In this document: positions 41,176 through 55,735 of the stretch, piece by piece | Layout: each line of letters begins with the position of its first letter | Position numbering within the stretch: the first letter of the stretch is position 1 | Assembly (NCBI GenBank): GCA_012861695.1 | Contig: JAAOOA010000002.1 | Span: 20,573,803 to 20,637,802, forward strand | DNA length: 64,000 bases | DNA from: Trematomus loennbergii | Taxonomy: Eukaryota; Chordata; Actinopteri; Perciformes; Nototheniidae | Reading direction: 5' to 3' | Translations under genes and position numbers: made by a program | The notes under the pieces: model-generated | Told to the model about the DNA's origin: nothing | Databases searched by the model: none | What the model saw: only the letters and a program-made list of their open reading frames with translations

Positions 41176-43044
41176 CTTCACCACATGTTGTTTCCTCACA
41201 TGTGTGTTCAGGTAGTGTAGGTTGCTGTGTTTAGTAGAGATAGCCTGATCCTGATGCTGATGAAGTGCCACAGCTTCCAACTGCCTCTCCGATTACGAGG
41301 GAAAACCTATTTTCAGAAGAACCGTGCCTTAGATTTGATGGCCCTCAGTAGATAGGAAATTGGAATTAACCGTGTAATCCCACCTGAGCTGAAGATATAC
41401 CAGAAGAGACCCCAGGCACAAACTCATATCCTGCACAATCCCAATGTTATTGTCATTAAAGTGCTGTTGTTACGTCTGTAGAGGAATGCCCATGATATGG
41501 ATCATATCAATACAATCCCTCAATGAAAGTGATTTGTTCTTTTGAAGTCCTATTTCTAAACGTACACATGTGGTAAAAGAGGACCATGCTTGAATTGACC
41601 CTCTGCTAACCTGCTAACAAGAGCACACAAGCAGTCAAGTGTCCAGTACTGAAACATTCACACAAGTCATCCCCGGTGTCTTTCTAGGTCAGAGGGCATC
41701 TGAGTTTCTTAATTCTTAAATTTGCAGGATTTAGCAGACACCCTGGAGGAAAGGAAGCTGGTGCTTTTAAAAGCTTGTCAAATATTTAGACATCCACTCA
41801 GGCAGGACCCACCAGCATGATGATGTGTGTGTTTGGTGTGGAGGGGTCTGTCTGTCTGGGATGCTGCTGGGGTCCAGAGGGACAGTTATTCATGCTTCAC
41901 AAGAGCTTCAAAAGCATCAGTGCTTTCGAAGCGGGACATCAGACGGGACACAGGGAAGCTCAAAGACATTATTCTGTAGTGGCCTCTAAAGACCCTGGAT
42001 ACTGGTTTAGCTGGTCTCCAGTCAGATGTAGTACAGCCTCAGTACTGCAGCCAGGATTTAGCATAACATTTAGACTGGAAACAGCTATGTCTGTCTGAAT
42101 GTAACAAATCCCCTTATCAGCCCCTTTAAAGCTCTTTTTGATCATTTCTGTTTTGGTGTTAAATTTCCAGACTTAATTCTTCCTACTACAATTAGGCAAA
42201 ACGTTAACCCTTTTCTTTAGATTGCCATTAAAGTGATGAGTTGTCTGATTAGATTTTTACAGTTTTATTACATTTTACTATATACTATAAATCAAGAAAA
42301 TATTGGCAGATTAATGAGCAAATCAATCCATGTTTGAAATTATTCTTAGTTGCAGCCCTTCATAGGATTCAATCACACAAACGAAAACCTATTACAGTCA
42401 CTTAGGTCTTTAAACAGGCAATGACATGTTTCTTTGTGCTGTAGGTCTACACGTACACCTTGGGCAATGGAGCTACTGTGCCATAAAAACCAGCACATAG
42501 CCTGCAAGTTATTTCATTATTGTTTTAATGAAACAGTCATCTTGTTGCAGGTGTGTTTAGTCAGGGTGTGGTTTCTGGCTGCTGTAATCTCAGCGTCTGC
42601 CTGCAGGCTGTGGGTGTTGGGTGAGGAGGATTGAGCGGGTGGCTGACCTGTTTGTAATTTGTTTCTTATGAACTCTGGAGTCGCGTGGCAGAGAGGGGTC
42701 CACAGGGACCTCAAGTACACTTGGGGTAACCCTATCCCTAACCCTCCGTTTATCTCCACCCCTCGAAGGCAAACAATAATATTGTTCTTCCAATCCGGTC
42801 TTGAGGTGAACAAAACAGAGATGGGGTCAGTCTGCATGTATGGCCCTCTATACTCAGAAAAGTACCTGTGTGTTGTAATAAATCCACGCCTACAGGCTAC
42901 TTAATTTTCAATCCGAAGGTGAACACACCCAGACTTACTCACACAATTTAAAAACACCCCATGGGCAAACTGTGGTAAGAAGATAGGGCCTGTGCTGAGA
43001 CCTGCAGCACCACTCTACTTTGAACGTTTAAAGAAGAGCTCTTT

Positions 43045-43060
43045 CACACACACACACACA

Positions 43061-43123
<63 letters not shown>

Positions 43124-43128
43124 ACACA
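43045..43128. repeat. (CA)n microsatellite
   Basis: An array of about 84 bp interrupted by CC near 43068 and 43122. Confidence 0.96.
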
Positions 43129-46100
43129 TCTAATCTTGACTCAGGAAATACAATTCAGGAAATGTAGGCCTCTGCTGACTTTTACTCAGTTTCTTGCGAG
43201 TCTCTAAACTTGTAAAAATGCGATACACAATTATGCATTGAACTAATCTGATAAGAAAGTCATATAAAAAAGCCACATTAGTAAACTTGCCTTGTAAAAA
43301 GTTGGGCTATATATCATCTCTGCTGTAAGGACAGTTGTGAGGATTTATCTGTTTTTTTCAGCATGAGGAACAATTGGAAGAATATCTATACTTAATAGGA
43401 GAGGGCTGCTGAAAAACTCCATATAACGTTAAAAATGATTTAGAAAATAAAAGTATGAGAGAGAAGAGGTGGACAGAGAGAGGTGGGAGAAAAGAGCAAA
43501 GGCAAAGAGATGTTTTTCTGTTTCTCTCCACTCCGTGCTCTGTGATTATGTACAAGTTCAGCAGTTGAACTGTGCACGCCGCCCTCCACTAACAACTTAA
43601 CTACTACTTTCGCCCGGTGCTCAGACTGTGCCACGTAGAAACAGAGAGGGTAAAGGGAGAAATTGTTGGGTTTGAAAGTCCTCAATGCAGTTAAAGTGGG
43701 TATAAAATAGGCAACAACAATAATTATAAAGTAGTCACACTGGAATTAGCTCCTGCATGGGGAAACAAAGCAGGGAAGCCTGAAGTTAGAAAGGAAGCGC
43801 ATAGTCAAAAAGAGCTTGTGGAGGAGGGAGTAAAGGAAGGTTTGTGGGCTCAGTGGATTGGTTTGAATGAAGAATACAGCGAGACAGAAGGGCAGAAAGT
43901 TGGAGGAGCAGACAGTAAACGTATAAATGGGAAGAAAGAGGGAGGAGGGTTCAGAGGTGGGGGGTAGGGCTTTAGCCAGGTGTGGAGAGCGCCTGGTGTC
44001 TGGTTCAGCCCCTAGGCTTAACCACTGCTCCTCGTGTCTGAGAGTACCGGTACCAGCTGAAACACGCCCGGCCCTCTGCGCACCACAGCTCACAACACTC
44101 TCCTTACACACTTGCTGCGCCGCCTCTGCTTTAGTCAGGCAGTTTTCTGTCTCTGGTTAGTCCATGCACACATTCACCTCACTGGATCAAAGGATATCTT
44201 TCTCTTTTGATGGTATCCTGAAAGTCTGCCTCTGTCGGTAGATGTTTTTTTTCTTTCTCTTTTTTTTTTCCATTGGAGTATCCTTCATCTAAGCTTAACC
44301 TTGGATTCCCCACAGCAAGTTGGGCACCTAGCTCAGGTAAAGCAAAACATCTGATTTGTTTGTCAGACCTATTTCAACACTGCTACATGTTCATGTGATG
44401 TGTCCGTAGTCAAACCAGGACAAAAGTTCAGAAAGTTCAGACTCAAAGTAAGATGCATTGTTTGACAAAGCCTCCAAATGTTATTTTAGCCTAGGGCAGT
44501 ACATTCTTTTGTTGTGACATTTGTCTTGAGTTTGTATGTTACAGAAAAGTTAAATATGTCTAGAATGAAACATAAAGTAGAACCAGCTGCACATCTGTCC
44601 ATGCATCTCAGTTTCCTCACAACTAGTGTTCAGTGTGACCCCTTTAATAAAGAGCAGGTTCATGCTGTCTGGACTCTGACCATATGTGGGTTTCTACTTG
44701 GTAGCCCTCTACTTTTTTCCCTTTCTGGCAAGGAAAGAATACCTTCAAATATGCAGTGCTCATGTATTTGAATCCTGTTTTAAATAAACAAACCTTGGCC
44801 TGTTTTGAATGTTCCTTTACCATGTGGTGCAGAGAAAGTCTGTAACAAACCAAGGCGAGCTCAAACAACTAGCAAAATTTATCAAAATATTTTTGTTGAC
44901 TCTGGATGCCACATGTCATTTCAGGTCTTCTGTTAATAGTTACACTAGCACACATATACCTGGAGTGACTGTGTGTCCGGCCCGCATGTGCACCTGCATT
45001 GAGAAAACAAGAAGGCAGTCAAAAACAGCTCTGAAATACAAACAAGATAGTATGTTTAGAAGTTGTAGTTACTTGGAATTCAAATAAAGAAAATAATAAG
45101 TTAGATAAGAAGGCACAGCTGGCACTGCCCTTGACAGCCCTCAATCCCTTACTTGTGCAAGAAGGAAAAGAAAAGGCAGAAGAAAAACATTAGTAGAAAC
45201 GTTGGCCATAAAACCTCCTAAATGAGCCTGATAACTTACTCTCTGCTCGGTGTGTTACGTAGCAAAGATATATAGTAGTGTTTGCTGTTGAAAGATATTT
45301 ATCGCCAACATCCCAGTGTTTATCCCATGGCCAAGTTTAGAAGCAAAGGCAAGTCAGTTTGACAGGTGAGGTCTGATATACAATGTTTTGTCTAGACTAG
45401 GTACGCAGCTGCACTAGCGCATGTAAACTTGATTTGACCTGCTTGCTGGTGGTATGGTCAAAACGTTTACTTGCAAAGTCTACACACAACTGTAACTAAG
45501 GAAAACACCCTTGGGAACACCCAAGAAATACGAGTTATCAAGTTCAAGTGACAGAAGTGCTTAACGGCCCTTATCTGGTGTCAAAGTGTACTTTAATCAG
45601 CTACCTGATTACTTCCCCTTGTCTGCACCATAGACTGTATATATACAGTATAGTATAGACTGCACACATATGCAAACACAAAAAAATACAAATCTATGTG
45701 TATTGATGAGTAATAATAACACTATGTGTAAATTAACTGGAAAAGCTTACTTGTTGGTTACTAAGCATTATAGCTATACTACTGTGTTTAATGATTCAGA
45801 GTCATGTCACCAGTTGCATTGTGGGTATATCAGATATCAGAGATCAGAGTTGCTGCTATGATTATAAAATAACAGTGTTTTGAATGGGAAAGTGTTTAGA
45901 CTTACAGCTACACATTCCTGCACTTGTTGTCTCATTGGTCATCTTGATTGAAACACGAAAGCTTAGACAAACATAGACTTCCTCTGATTCATTCAAATGA
46001 TTCACCAAGGTCTGAGAGTCAAACCTCCTTCAGAATGTAGTATATCCTCTCTGGCATGGAAGTCAGCTTAGGCTCATACCCAGTCTCACTTATTTTCCAC

Positions 46101-46754
46101 AGCCGCAAATCTCCACCTTCTTCTCTTTCTTCTCTTCTTCTTCCTCCTTTGTTCCAGACACCCCCTGTCCCTACTCCCATTCCCACTTTTGTTCCCTGCT
46201 AATTGTCCTCTTCCTCACTCCGTCAGGAAGCATTATGGCCTCATGTTCTTACACAGCCAAAATACAGCAGGAGACTATTTTCCCCCTCCGCCCAGCTCCC
46301 CTATCCACCCTATGAAAACTATCAAACAGGGGTTCAGGCTGTGAGTGGCAGAGCGTGCTGTGGAGGAAATTAGGATTTATGTAGCAGTGAGGAGACGGCC
46401 TCCAATGTTATAGCTTCATGTCAGTCCTCAAACTGCAAAGTCACTTTGGAGCAGAGCCAAATACACACACACTGGCACACAGGCCGGCTTTAAAGTAGGA
46501 ACGGGGCTGAAGGCATTAAAAAACAGAAGGATACAAAAAGAGAGTGAGAGCGGGAAATTGAGAAAGAGTGAAAAGGGGTTTATGATCTTCAAGCATGGAA
46601 GGGTTTTAAACTCCTATCCATCACCTCTACTATTTCCGGAGGTTGAGTCAGACACACACACAGAGGTCTGTAATGAGTGGCTGCTTGCGTGGACATGTAT
46701 GCTCATTTGGGTGGAGCTGAAACATGAAACACTGGTCTTTGCTCCTAATTATAG

Positions 46755-46936
<182 letters not shown>

Positions 46937-47093
46937 AGAGAGGAGAGGAGAGGTCGAGAGAAAAGTGGGTTGTGATCTTGGTTTGTTTATATCCGGCTAA
47001 AAATAACAGGCATGTTTAAATCACGTCTGCACACCCACACAGACCCCAACAGACCAAGAGTATTTCTGTCTTCATGTTTCTGACTGTGTTATC

Positions 47094-47160
47094 CATGTGT
47101 GTGTGTGTGGGGGGAGTGTGTGTGTGTGTGTGACGTGTGTGTGTGTGACGTGTGTGAGAG
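47094..47160. repeat. Imperfect GT repeat with GACGTGTGTG units
   Basis: Short GT runs are separated by a G run (47109-47114) and by two GACGTGTGTG repeats near 47131-47156. Confidence 0.85.
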
Positions 47161-48006
47161 AGAACGAGGCTTTGTGCCAGGTCATGCGGAGAGCTTCATC
47201 TGTTGCTGTAGAGAACAGAGCTATTTTATCTCCTCACATACTCATAAGACTAGAATAATCATTCCATCAGTCTGTAGTGAGACTGCAGCTAATGATTTTT
47301 TCATTTGCTAATAAATGAAATGTCAGAATATTCGGAAAATACTTGTTTCAATTTCCTCAAGCCTGAGACAACATCTTCAAATTGCTTGTTTTTCCCAACC
47401 AACAGTCCAAAATACAGAAATATTCAACATACCCCCACACAAGGGCAGCCAATTATAGTTTATCTTAATTTATTTTCGGTCTTCTTTTGATAAATCAATC
47501 ATTTTGGTCTTAAAAATATCCTAGTATAGAAAACATCTTAATGTGTTAATTCCAACCAACATTTCAAAGATACAGTATAAGGTTATAATGATGACAAATG
47601 TTTTTGAAACTATTATTATAATTATTAACTATTATATTGTTAGTATTTAGTTCTTGTGAAATAATAGAAATGTTTTTTTATCAAAGGGAAGATGGACTAA
47701 TCATTTAGACTGTAGTTTAATGACACATTTTTCAGCTCTAGACTAAGGTTGTTTTTTTCTACAGATTCCTTTAATTTTCTTTAAGCTTTGCGCAATTTTT
47801 TATCTTAAGGCAAATCTAGTCAGGTCATTACTGCTGTTTCATCAAAGACTGGTGGTCATTTTTTCAGTTGGTGTACAAATGTGTTCTAACGCATTTAAAA
47901 ATGTGAAGCAAATATTAATGCGATGGTCACAGCATGCTCAGTCTTTCCTCAACCAACTGCAGTCCTCATTAGAAAAACCTCTGGTGGCTGATCGTAAGAC
48001 TGAGAG

Positions 48007-48014
48007 CACACACA

Positions 48015-48070
<56 letters not shown>

Positions 48071-48100
48071 ACACACACACACACACACACCACACACACA

Positions 48101-48174
<74 letters not shown>

Positions 48175-48178
48175 CACA
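48007..48178. repeat. Interrupted (CA)n microsatellite
   Basis: An array of about 172 bp with five CC interruptions and one AA interruption. The repeated CACCAC spacing suggests internal duplication of blocks within the array. Confidence 0.96.
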
Positions 48179-51100
48179 TGCACTCCCTGGCCTTCCACAT
48201 CAGTTCCTCCCTGTCAGAGCGAGCTCATTACCGCCAGAATCTGGCCCTCACACTGAGCGAACCTGCTTTGCTATGCAGTGTTTTCACTCTGGCACGAAAT
48301 GTCAGCTTGCTAAAAGCATCTGTGCTCCCTCTGTCCTGCTGAGAAGGAGAGGGAGGCAGAAAAACTGAGAGATGGAGGAGGACGATGGAGAAAAGAAAGC
48401 AAATGTAGTTACACCAAAAGGCCACAGAGAAAATAAAGGAGGGGTAACCGCAAGCAGAATAGAAAGAAGCTGTTTTTCAGAGAAAGGGAGGAGACGTCAC
48501 AGCATGACTTTGCCATGAACTGTGTTTTATTTACCACCCACAGTATCATCTCCAAACTTTTTCTGTATCCCACTAAGTACAGTAGAGAGAATCACCATGG
48601 TATCCAATCTGTTATCAGTGACTTATGATTAGATATTCATTTTCTCTGTTTGCATCTATAAATATGCCCACGCAGCAGAGTTAAACACACAGAGCCACAC
48701 ATCGGTGGTGTTTTGATGTACGGGATGAGAGGAGGGAAACGACGAAGATACAAGCTGCTCCGGTGCTCAGTGTACAACACACACTTTCAGGGACACTGAA
48801 AACACATAATGGCAATGTATCCTGCTCTGTTAAGGAATACATTACATATACTGTCAACATACAGCTACCAAGGCGGACATTTCATAATGTGGGCAGTGTG
48901 TGGGAGGCTAAACTGCAGTCTGCCAGTCTGCACTAAATAATCTTCAATCTGAATTGTCTCTGTTCTGATTCAGGCTGCCTACATTATCACAGTTCGTTAA
49001 GCTTTTTAGGAATGCTAATAGTCATATTATGTGAGAATCAGGAGCTTCACTCTATAAAGTCTTGTTAGTGTCAGATATATTCTTCTTCTTGTAATCAGGA
49101 TAAGATTGTAAACTTGACAACCGTGTGAAGGTCAGCGGGGGGGGGTCAACATCATGACTGCTGCCATGGTGATAGAGGAGAGAAAAGGGGATCCTGTGTC
49201 TTCTTGTATTGAAGCATCCTTCACAGACTTTGGATATCAACACATCTATGCATTTGTATTCAAATTGTGGAAGCATCAAGCTTCTCTCAAGAATTGCTTT
49301 GGATGTGACAAGACATTTTGGGGGTTCAAACGCTGTAAGATCATTCAACAAGCACTTCTTCTAAAACATAGAAACACCTAGTTATTACTTTGAACAAAAT
49401 GTAATAAACACTTTAATAAGGTCACTAATGAATTAACTGGGATGTTGATTTACACGTGAATGGGCTGATCCAACAATACTTTACTGCAAGTCATATTCAA
49501 ATTGCCTTGAGACTTATTCAATCGCAGAGACTAGACACCAAATATACAACGACCATTATTTTAATACAGTTCTAATGTACTGGCAAATGCATAACTTGAC
49601 ATATCCCACAGAAACACAACATAGACATTAAATAGTACAAAAGATCCAAGATCAATGTTGACTCTCTTCACCAGCCATTTTCAAATCTATCGGCCACTTC
49701 CTGTTTTTCCGTGCTTACTATATGCCGGTCGACTCTCATAAGCCTAACAGTGCTTTAACGTGGCCCAGTTGGAAGCTTCCACTGTAAGAAGAAACACGTT
49801 TATTGCTGGCCAATGTCATGCACAGATAATTATCTCCAAGGTTAGTGTGACGGGATGGGCCCTGTTCCAATCTGCCCCAGATGGGCACCATCAGAGCCAG
49901 TGATGTGCAGCAGAGAGATCAGAGCTGGGAGCTCATCGATCCACTTCCAGGTCATTAAACCCAAGAGTGGTGTTATCGGGAAAAGCACGGTCACCCAGCA
50001 GAGATCAATATCGGATAGAGAGATCTGGCATGAAGGGGGGCTTGAGATAAGAGGAGGTCATTGTAGCTGGCTACCTTGCCAAAAACATAAAGTTGAAACA
50101 GATGTAAAATGTAATCACATCAGGATGCCACAATCCCCACATTCTTGTGCAACACTGTTCCACTGCTTTCATTTTGATAGTTCAAGAAAATAACAATCAG
50201 ATGGATTTGTGCTAAAAGGATTGGATAATTACCATCAGTCGAACAAAAGGCATTTAAAAATTGTACTTTGATTAGTGATAAAACATCTAATCGATTAGAA
50301 ACTATTTTGCAAAAATATCCTATATCATTTTCAGTCCAACTTCTTAAACGTAATGGTTGGGTGATTTTTTGTGTTTTATTTCAATGTAAGTTGGATACAA
50401 CTGTGTCTAGGCTGTTGGTGCAGTAGAATAAATGGATATCTGGGAAATTGAATATGTTTTTGTCTGTTATCTGACCATTTATAGACATAGAGCTATGCAG
50501 CATTATGTATTGCTATTTCTGAGATATCTTATTTTTAGGCCCCTCTGGAAGTTTTGTTTGGGGCGGAGTTCCTCATCGTTCGAAATATATCTAAAGATAA
50601 AGGGTGTTGAATAATGTACAGTGTAAAAAATAAACTGAAAAAAGCAGTTTTTTGCTAAATAAATAAAATTGGCTAGACCAGACGAAATGATTAATTTATT
50701 AAATTGTTCTGGGATTATGTCCCAATTGTAAAATCTCAAAAGGGAGAACACATGTTTAAATCTCAGTGAGATCAAAAGGAAAGGATAACTCAGTATTTAA
50801 AACAGTAATGCAAAGAGGTCAGGATAGAGGAATAGATGGGGAGATGGGAAGGCAGAGATTATTTGAGTAGGTTGGCCTGCGTGAGGATTAAAGACGGGCC
50901 ATCTGCCACTAGGATTCTAGCCCTACAGACAGATAGAAAATGAAGGGAAGATGTAAATGTATGCAAAGCCCACGTACTACACATACCTAAACACAGTGAG
51001 GCAAAGATTAAACTCACACATCATCTTGGCCTGAATCAAACTATTAAAACTGGCTAAATGTTGGTTTACATTTTTGAATAAGTGGCCAATGACATTTAAT

Positions 51101-51240
51101 GCAAACTTGACATTTACTAAATGGTTTTGTATCGCAGCATCCTATCTCTCTTGACTATTCATGCAGCACAGAGATATATTTAGCTAAAGGTTAAGAAAGT
51201 TCTTCTTCTGTCCTTTTCCTTCTCTCCCTATTCCTCTCCG

Positions 51241-51783
51241 GCATTACAATCCAGCAGAATGACATTCCGACCCTGTCCCACGCCAACCTCACCCTCCCTC
51301 CCTTTTCCACCGTCCCCTCTCGCCAATGGCCGATTCTGCATACACTCAGTCCAACAGCTCCTCCCCCATTTCTGTCCGCACCAGACAGAGAAAGGCAACC
51401 GGGGAGTGTACTCTGCTCTTTACTGCTCCCTCCCTCCCTCTTTTTCTCTCTCTCCCATTCTCACACCCCTCCTCCAGTTTCTCTCTTGCTCCCCTCCCTC
51501 TTCCAGATTTGGGGAAGCAGCGATCAGACCCTGTCGTTCAGTTTTAGCAAACAGACATACCAGAAAAACAACAGAAAACAGGTATAGGAAGCAGAGGGTA
51601 AGAACTGAATTGAAGAAAAGGCAGACAAGAGAATTGACCTTTTTTTAGTTTGGATCGAAGAGTGGGTGAGAACCCCTCCTCTCCTCTCCGCTGGAATACT
51701 GCAGGGCTGGGAATCCTATCCCTGTCCCGCTACTCTTCCCGTTCCCCAAGCTCAGCCAGCTTCGCTATAGGATGCTGTGAAGG
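51241..51783 (+). promoter_or_regulatory. schip1: Candidate promoter/5' UTR of the short SCHIP1 isoform
   Basis: Pyrimidine-rich, moderately GC-rich sequence lies directly upstream of the internal start exon at 51784. It has CT-rich tracts (51270-51320, 51425-51510) and no TATA box that I can identify. An in-frame TGA (51778-51780) lies one codon before the adjacent AGG and ATG, so this stretch is untranslated in that frame. The promoter is inferred from the need for an internal start; no start site is visible. Confidence 0.4.
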
Positions 51784-51813
51784 ATGGTCCACCAGGAAAA
51801 CTGTTCTTACAAG
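51784..51813 (+). CDS. schip1: schip1 alternative first coding exon (MVHQENCSYK)
   Basis: The ATG at 51784 (context aaggATGG) opens a ten-codon exon, MVHQENCSYK, followed by the donor gtagtt at 51814 in phase 0. Human short SCHIP1 begins MVHQENCSYQ before the shared QKNERES segment, so nine of ten residues and the exon boundary agree. An in-frame stop two codons upstream fixes the start. The product would be the short isoform that keeps the C-terminal coiled-coil, merlin-binding half but lacks the acidic N-terminal exon at 38974. The shared downstream exons are not found in this window. Confidence 0.9.
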
Positions 51814-54800
51814 GTAGTTCTCAGAGCTTCATGACACATCACATACATTCATTTGAATTGCCAATGTCTTTGCCGTCTTGACAGACACAAGCTGAGGCTG
51901 ATTTTGCTGTTGTCAGCTCCTGTGATTGTAGGAATATCATGTTTTATCTCCTCAGTTGAGTTTATCGTCACATTTAAACTAGGACATTGTTGCACGTGTG
52001 TAGACGTATTTGTTTGTCTTTGTGGTTAGGTGATTGTGTTGTGAATCTGATGGCTGGCTGGTTGCTAAGAGAGCAGTTGACTCAAGGGAATAATGTCTTT
52101 CCTCCCCTCCTACTCCTCCTCATCCAGCATAATCAATCCATGTCAAGAAGGCATGAGGTGTGCATGTAACTGCAAGTTCACAATGTTGTGAATAGACTCT
52201 TTGGGTGCAAATGTATTCTGTGCTGTGAGTTGTATGTAGGAGATGCTATTGTTGAGAGTATGGTGCATATTGAAATGGAGAATTTAAATGTGAATGGTTG
52301 CTTAAAGGGTTGTGCCAATGTGTGCACGCATGTTGTGTATGAGTTTGTGTGTCTCTGGTGGGGCATGTGACAGCAATGTTCCACTTAATCTAAAAAGGAG
52401 TTGGAAGGAACGAAGGAGTCGTGATTAAAGGAAAGCACTGCATCCCAGCTGTAGATCTGTTTTTTTCTGTAACCAGCGCTGCTTGGGAAAGAAAGTCTGC
52501 AATGCAGTAGAGATACAGAGTGGGAACAAGCAGAGAGGTAGATGAAAGGCAGACGATATGAGCTGAATATGGGGAAGGCCTCCAAGGGGAAAGATGGAGT
52601 TTCTTTTGATGGGGAAACAAGTGTAGAAGAATCAGGGAGTGATGCACGGAAAGCTGCAGTGAAACTGATGAAGGAGACATGAGGGTCCTTCAGAGATGAA
52701 TGGCCTGGTGGGTGTTTATCAACATGAAAATTAAAAACTTGAGTCCAAGTTCATTCTCCAACATTTCCCCTTGGTTTAAATGGAGAAGCATTGTTGTGAA
52801 TGCATTGGAACATGCTATTTTGTGTGTAGTTTTGCAGTTAGAGTGCAAGTCCTTACCTCACTGGCTTTATAAACATTTATAAAAGGAGATTTCTTGTCAG
52901 CTCTGTCTGATGCTCCCAATACTGGAGATTAGGTTTGAAATGAATTGCCCTCAGGTTTCTTGTTTCTGCTGTAATAAAACCTCAAAAAGACTCAAATCAT
53001 TCCCAAAAGAAATTAACTTCTACATGTCAGGAGGGTAGATATGTGCTTGTGTGGGTAAGGGACCAGTTGTGTAATGGGATAAGCATTTGCTGCCTTGTAG
53101 AAGATACAAGCTAGATGGAGTGACAGAAAGATTGCAGGATAGAATAGCAGAGCAGCAGATAAGCAAAGAAAAGTGACGCCACGGGGCTAGTGGAGACAGC
53201 AGATGAAAGGCAGAGATGAAACATCAAAAGAAGTATTGGCAACACAGGCTGAGGTAAAAGAACGAAAGAAGAAGAACGCCATATACATACTGTACTTCTG
53301 AGGGAAATTAGATCATACATAGCAATGATGGAAAACATTATTGATATCAGTTAAATATAAGAAGAAGTTTATTTGTCGACAGATGTAAAGAAAGTGAACT
53401 AAGCTGAGGTGGCTTCAATGCAAGAGATGTATCAGAAACAGGAAGATGTAACGAATAAGAATGAATGAGAGTGGTAAGCAGAACAGAGGGTTCAGGCTCT
53501 GATAGCAGCGACTCTCTAGAGGCCCCTCAATTAGACTGGTAACCTGGCAACCAGCAGGCAGCCAGCGCCCTCGTACACATAAAACACACACACACACATG
53601 GAGGGATGGAAAGAGGCATAGCGAGATGGGGGGAAAGAACAGATGAATCATAGAGGAGATGGAACAAGGGATTTAATTAAGGGTTAATATGGGAAGGGAG
53701 TAAACAGACGAAGTGGAAAAAGAGTGCGGCATGCAGGGTGTTTCCCTGTATTTCTGTTGGTCTTGTGGAACAGTCCATGTCTTGAGGCGATCTCTGTTTT
53801 TTAGTATCATTGTTTTCCTCTGCTTTAATTAGGATGTGGTCCTGGTCTTTCTGTCTTTGGCCGAAGGCAAGGAAAGAGAACAGTCAAAACAGAGCAAGAA
53901 AAAGAAACATGAGATATTGAATGTCTTTCCCTACCCCATCATGTTTAAGGTGAGCTCTCACTTAGTGTCAGAAGCCATTAGTTAATTAAGTCACAGGCTG
54001 ACCCTGGGAGAACCAATAAAGCATCCATTTGATCCATTGTCAACCAAACCATCTATAAATTGAAGCTATGTCGGTTTAGCAAATAAACCATGAGGCCAAA
54101 AAGAGAACATTTTATGATCGCTGTCCTCTACATCCTGATGCCGCAGTTCATTTATAAGAGCTTAAGTTAGCTAAACGCATGCAGTGTGTTTTCTACAGTC
54201 TGAGGTCTCAATATGTCATCCTGTTTTCAGATTCTCATGTAAATCTATAAATCTCACAGCGGCGTATTGCTGTCAGCAGCACTACCAGCAGGATGAAGGG
54301 TGATGGGGAGATTTATCGGGTTGGCCCGTAGGAAGACTGTGAGCATGCCAAGGCCTCACAGCTCTGATTGAACGCTGAACATTTTCACACAAAGTATTTT
54401 TGTGTATGTGATTTTCAATTTATCCTCAACAACTGTGAGCAGTTTGTAATGCTTGGCTAGAGAGGAATGAAGGAGAGCTCTGTGACACAGTAAAGGAGGT
54501 GTGGCCCGATGAATAATAAATGGGGACCAGCAGATGAGTAGATACCACTGATGGATCGTGGTAGAGTTACAGAATGGATCAATAAGGCGAGACAGTAAAC
54601 ACATAGTATGGAAATACGGACAATAACAAATGAGTTTAGTTTGCCAGGAAGGCATTTTTTTTTTTAGCATGTAAACTCCTTCACACAGTGTCATTTGTAC
54701 ATTTCTGTTTATGACCCAAAAAGAAATGCAACACAACAAAGACATACGTAGTTTTCACTCTGTCCAGAGTCACTCTAGAATTGTTCCCATAATACACCAT

Positions 54801-55656
54801 CATGAAAAACATCTGATGACAGGACACCTCAAACTGCAAACAAGGTCAGGTTCATTATTAGTTGCATGAGAAGGATATTAACTCGTAAGCTATGAAAACA
54901 ATTATTGGACTGAAAAGCACTCCTGTAACTAGTTCCAAAAATACATCCATGGTCTCTAGTCATTTTGTTAAGCCGTGTTTAACATGTCCCTTGTCCAGCT
55001 CTGAAGTAATAACACAGACATCCAAAAACTCCCCAAACAAAACCTTAAACTGGTCATACTGTAATGAATCAGACAAACAGAGTCAACACAAAAGATTATA
55101 TATCATGAACTTATGTATTCAAAAATGTATTATGCTATTTACATGAATGTGAGAACTTATTATGATATTCATCTTCGTCATATTGTCATATTTACCATAC
55201 ACACAAACAAGACACAAGTGTAGTTTGAAAGTGCTGTTTCTAAGATGATATGAGACTGTGCAGTATCCCATATATCAGAGATTTGCTGGGCAGCAAGCAT
55301 ACTTTTTTATCTAATATTATACAATTTGCCAAAACTTCAGCCCTCAAACTCCGGCCTCTGTGTGAGTTAGCAGACTTCCTGATGGGTGGCCTCATGCTCC
55401 CTTTTGCAGCCCAATTTGTTTGGAACACACAGCATCGCCATGGAGAAATTCTTACCATGTTGCTATGGCAGCAGCCCCCGTCCTTTTCCTCCTCTTTCCA
55501 AAATAAGATCTTGTGAGTCTTTAGCACAGTTCCTTGATCTGGTGTTATAATACTGTATAACCATAGACATTACAGATAGAGAAACCTGAAAACAAACAGG
55601 GATTGGGGCTGATATAAAGAGTGAGTGTATCACAGGTTTAGGTGTCTTCGTACCAT

Positions 55657-55659
<3 letters not shown>

Positions 55660-55731
<72 letters not shown>
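55660..55731. repeat. Pure (CA)n microsatellite
   Basis: An uninterrupted CA array of about 70 bp flanked on both sides by ATACAT units. Confidence 0.97.

Positions 55732-55735
<4 letters not shown>

Noticed and set aside
42727..42745. Telomere-like CCCTAACCCT words
   Set aside because: Only about two imperfect units, too short to be an interstitial telomeric repeat.
45634..45649. 16-bp palindrome actgtatatatacagt
   Set aside because: AT-rich palindromes of this sort arise easily, and a related atagactgtatata word occurs near 13475, suggesting a dispersed repeat fragment rather than a specific site.
48007..48178. Regularly interrupted repeat considered as a CRISPR-like array
   Set aside because: It is a CA microsatellite with single-base interruptions; no unique spacers and a vertebrate context.
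49052..49381. Overlapping frames of 99 and 75 codons on opposite strands
   Set aside because: No family motif, no acceptor/donor pair, ordinary composition.
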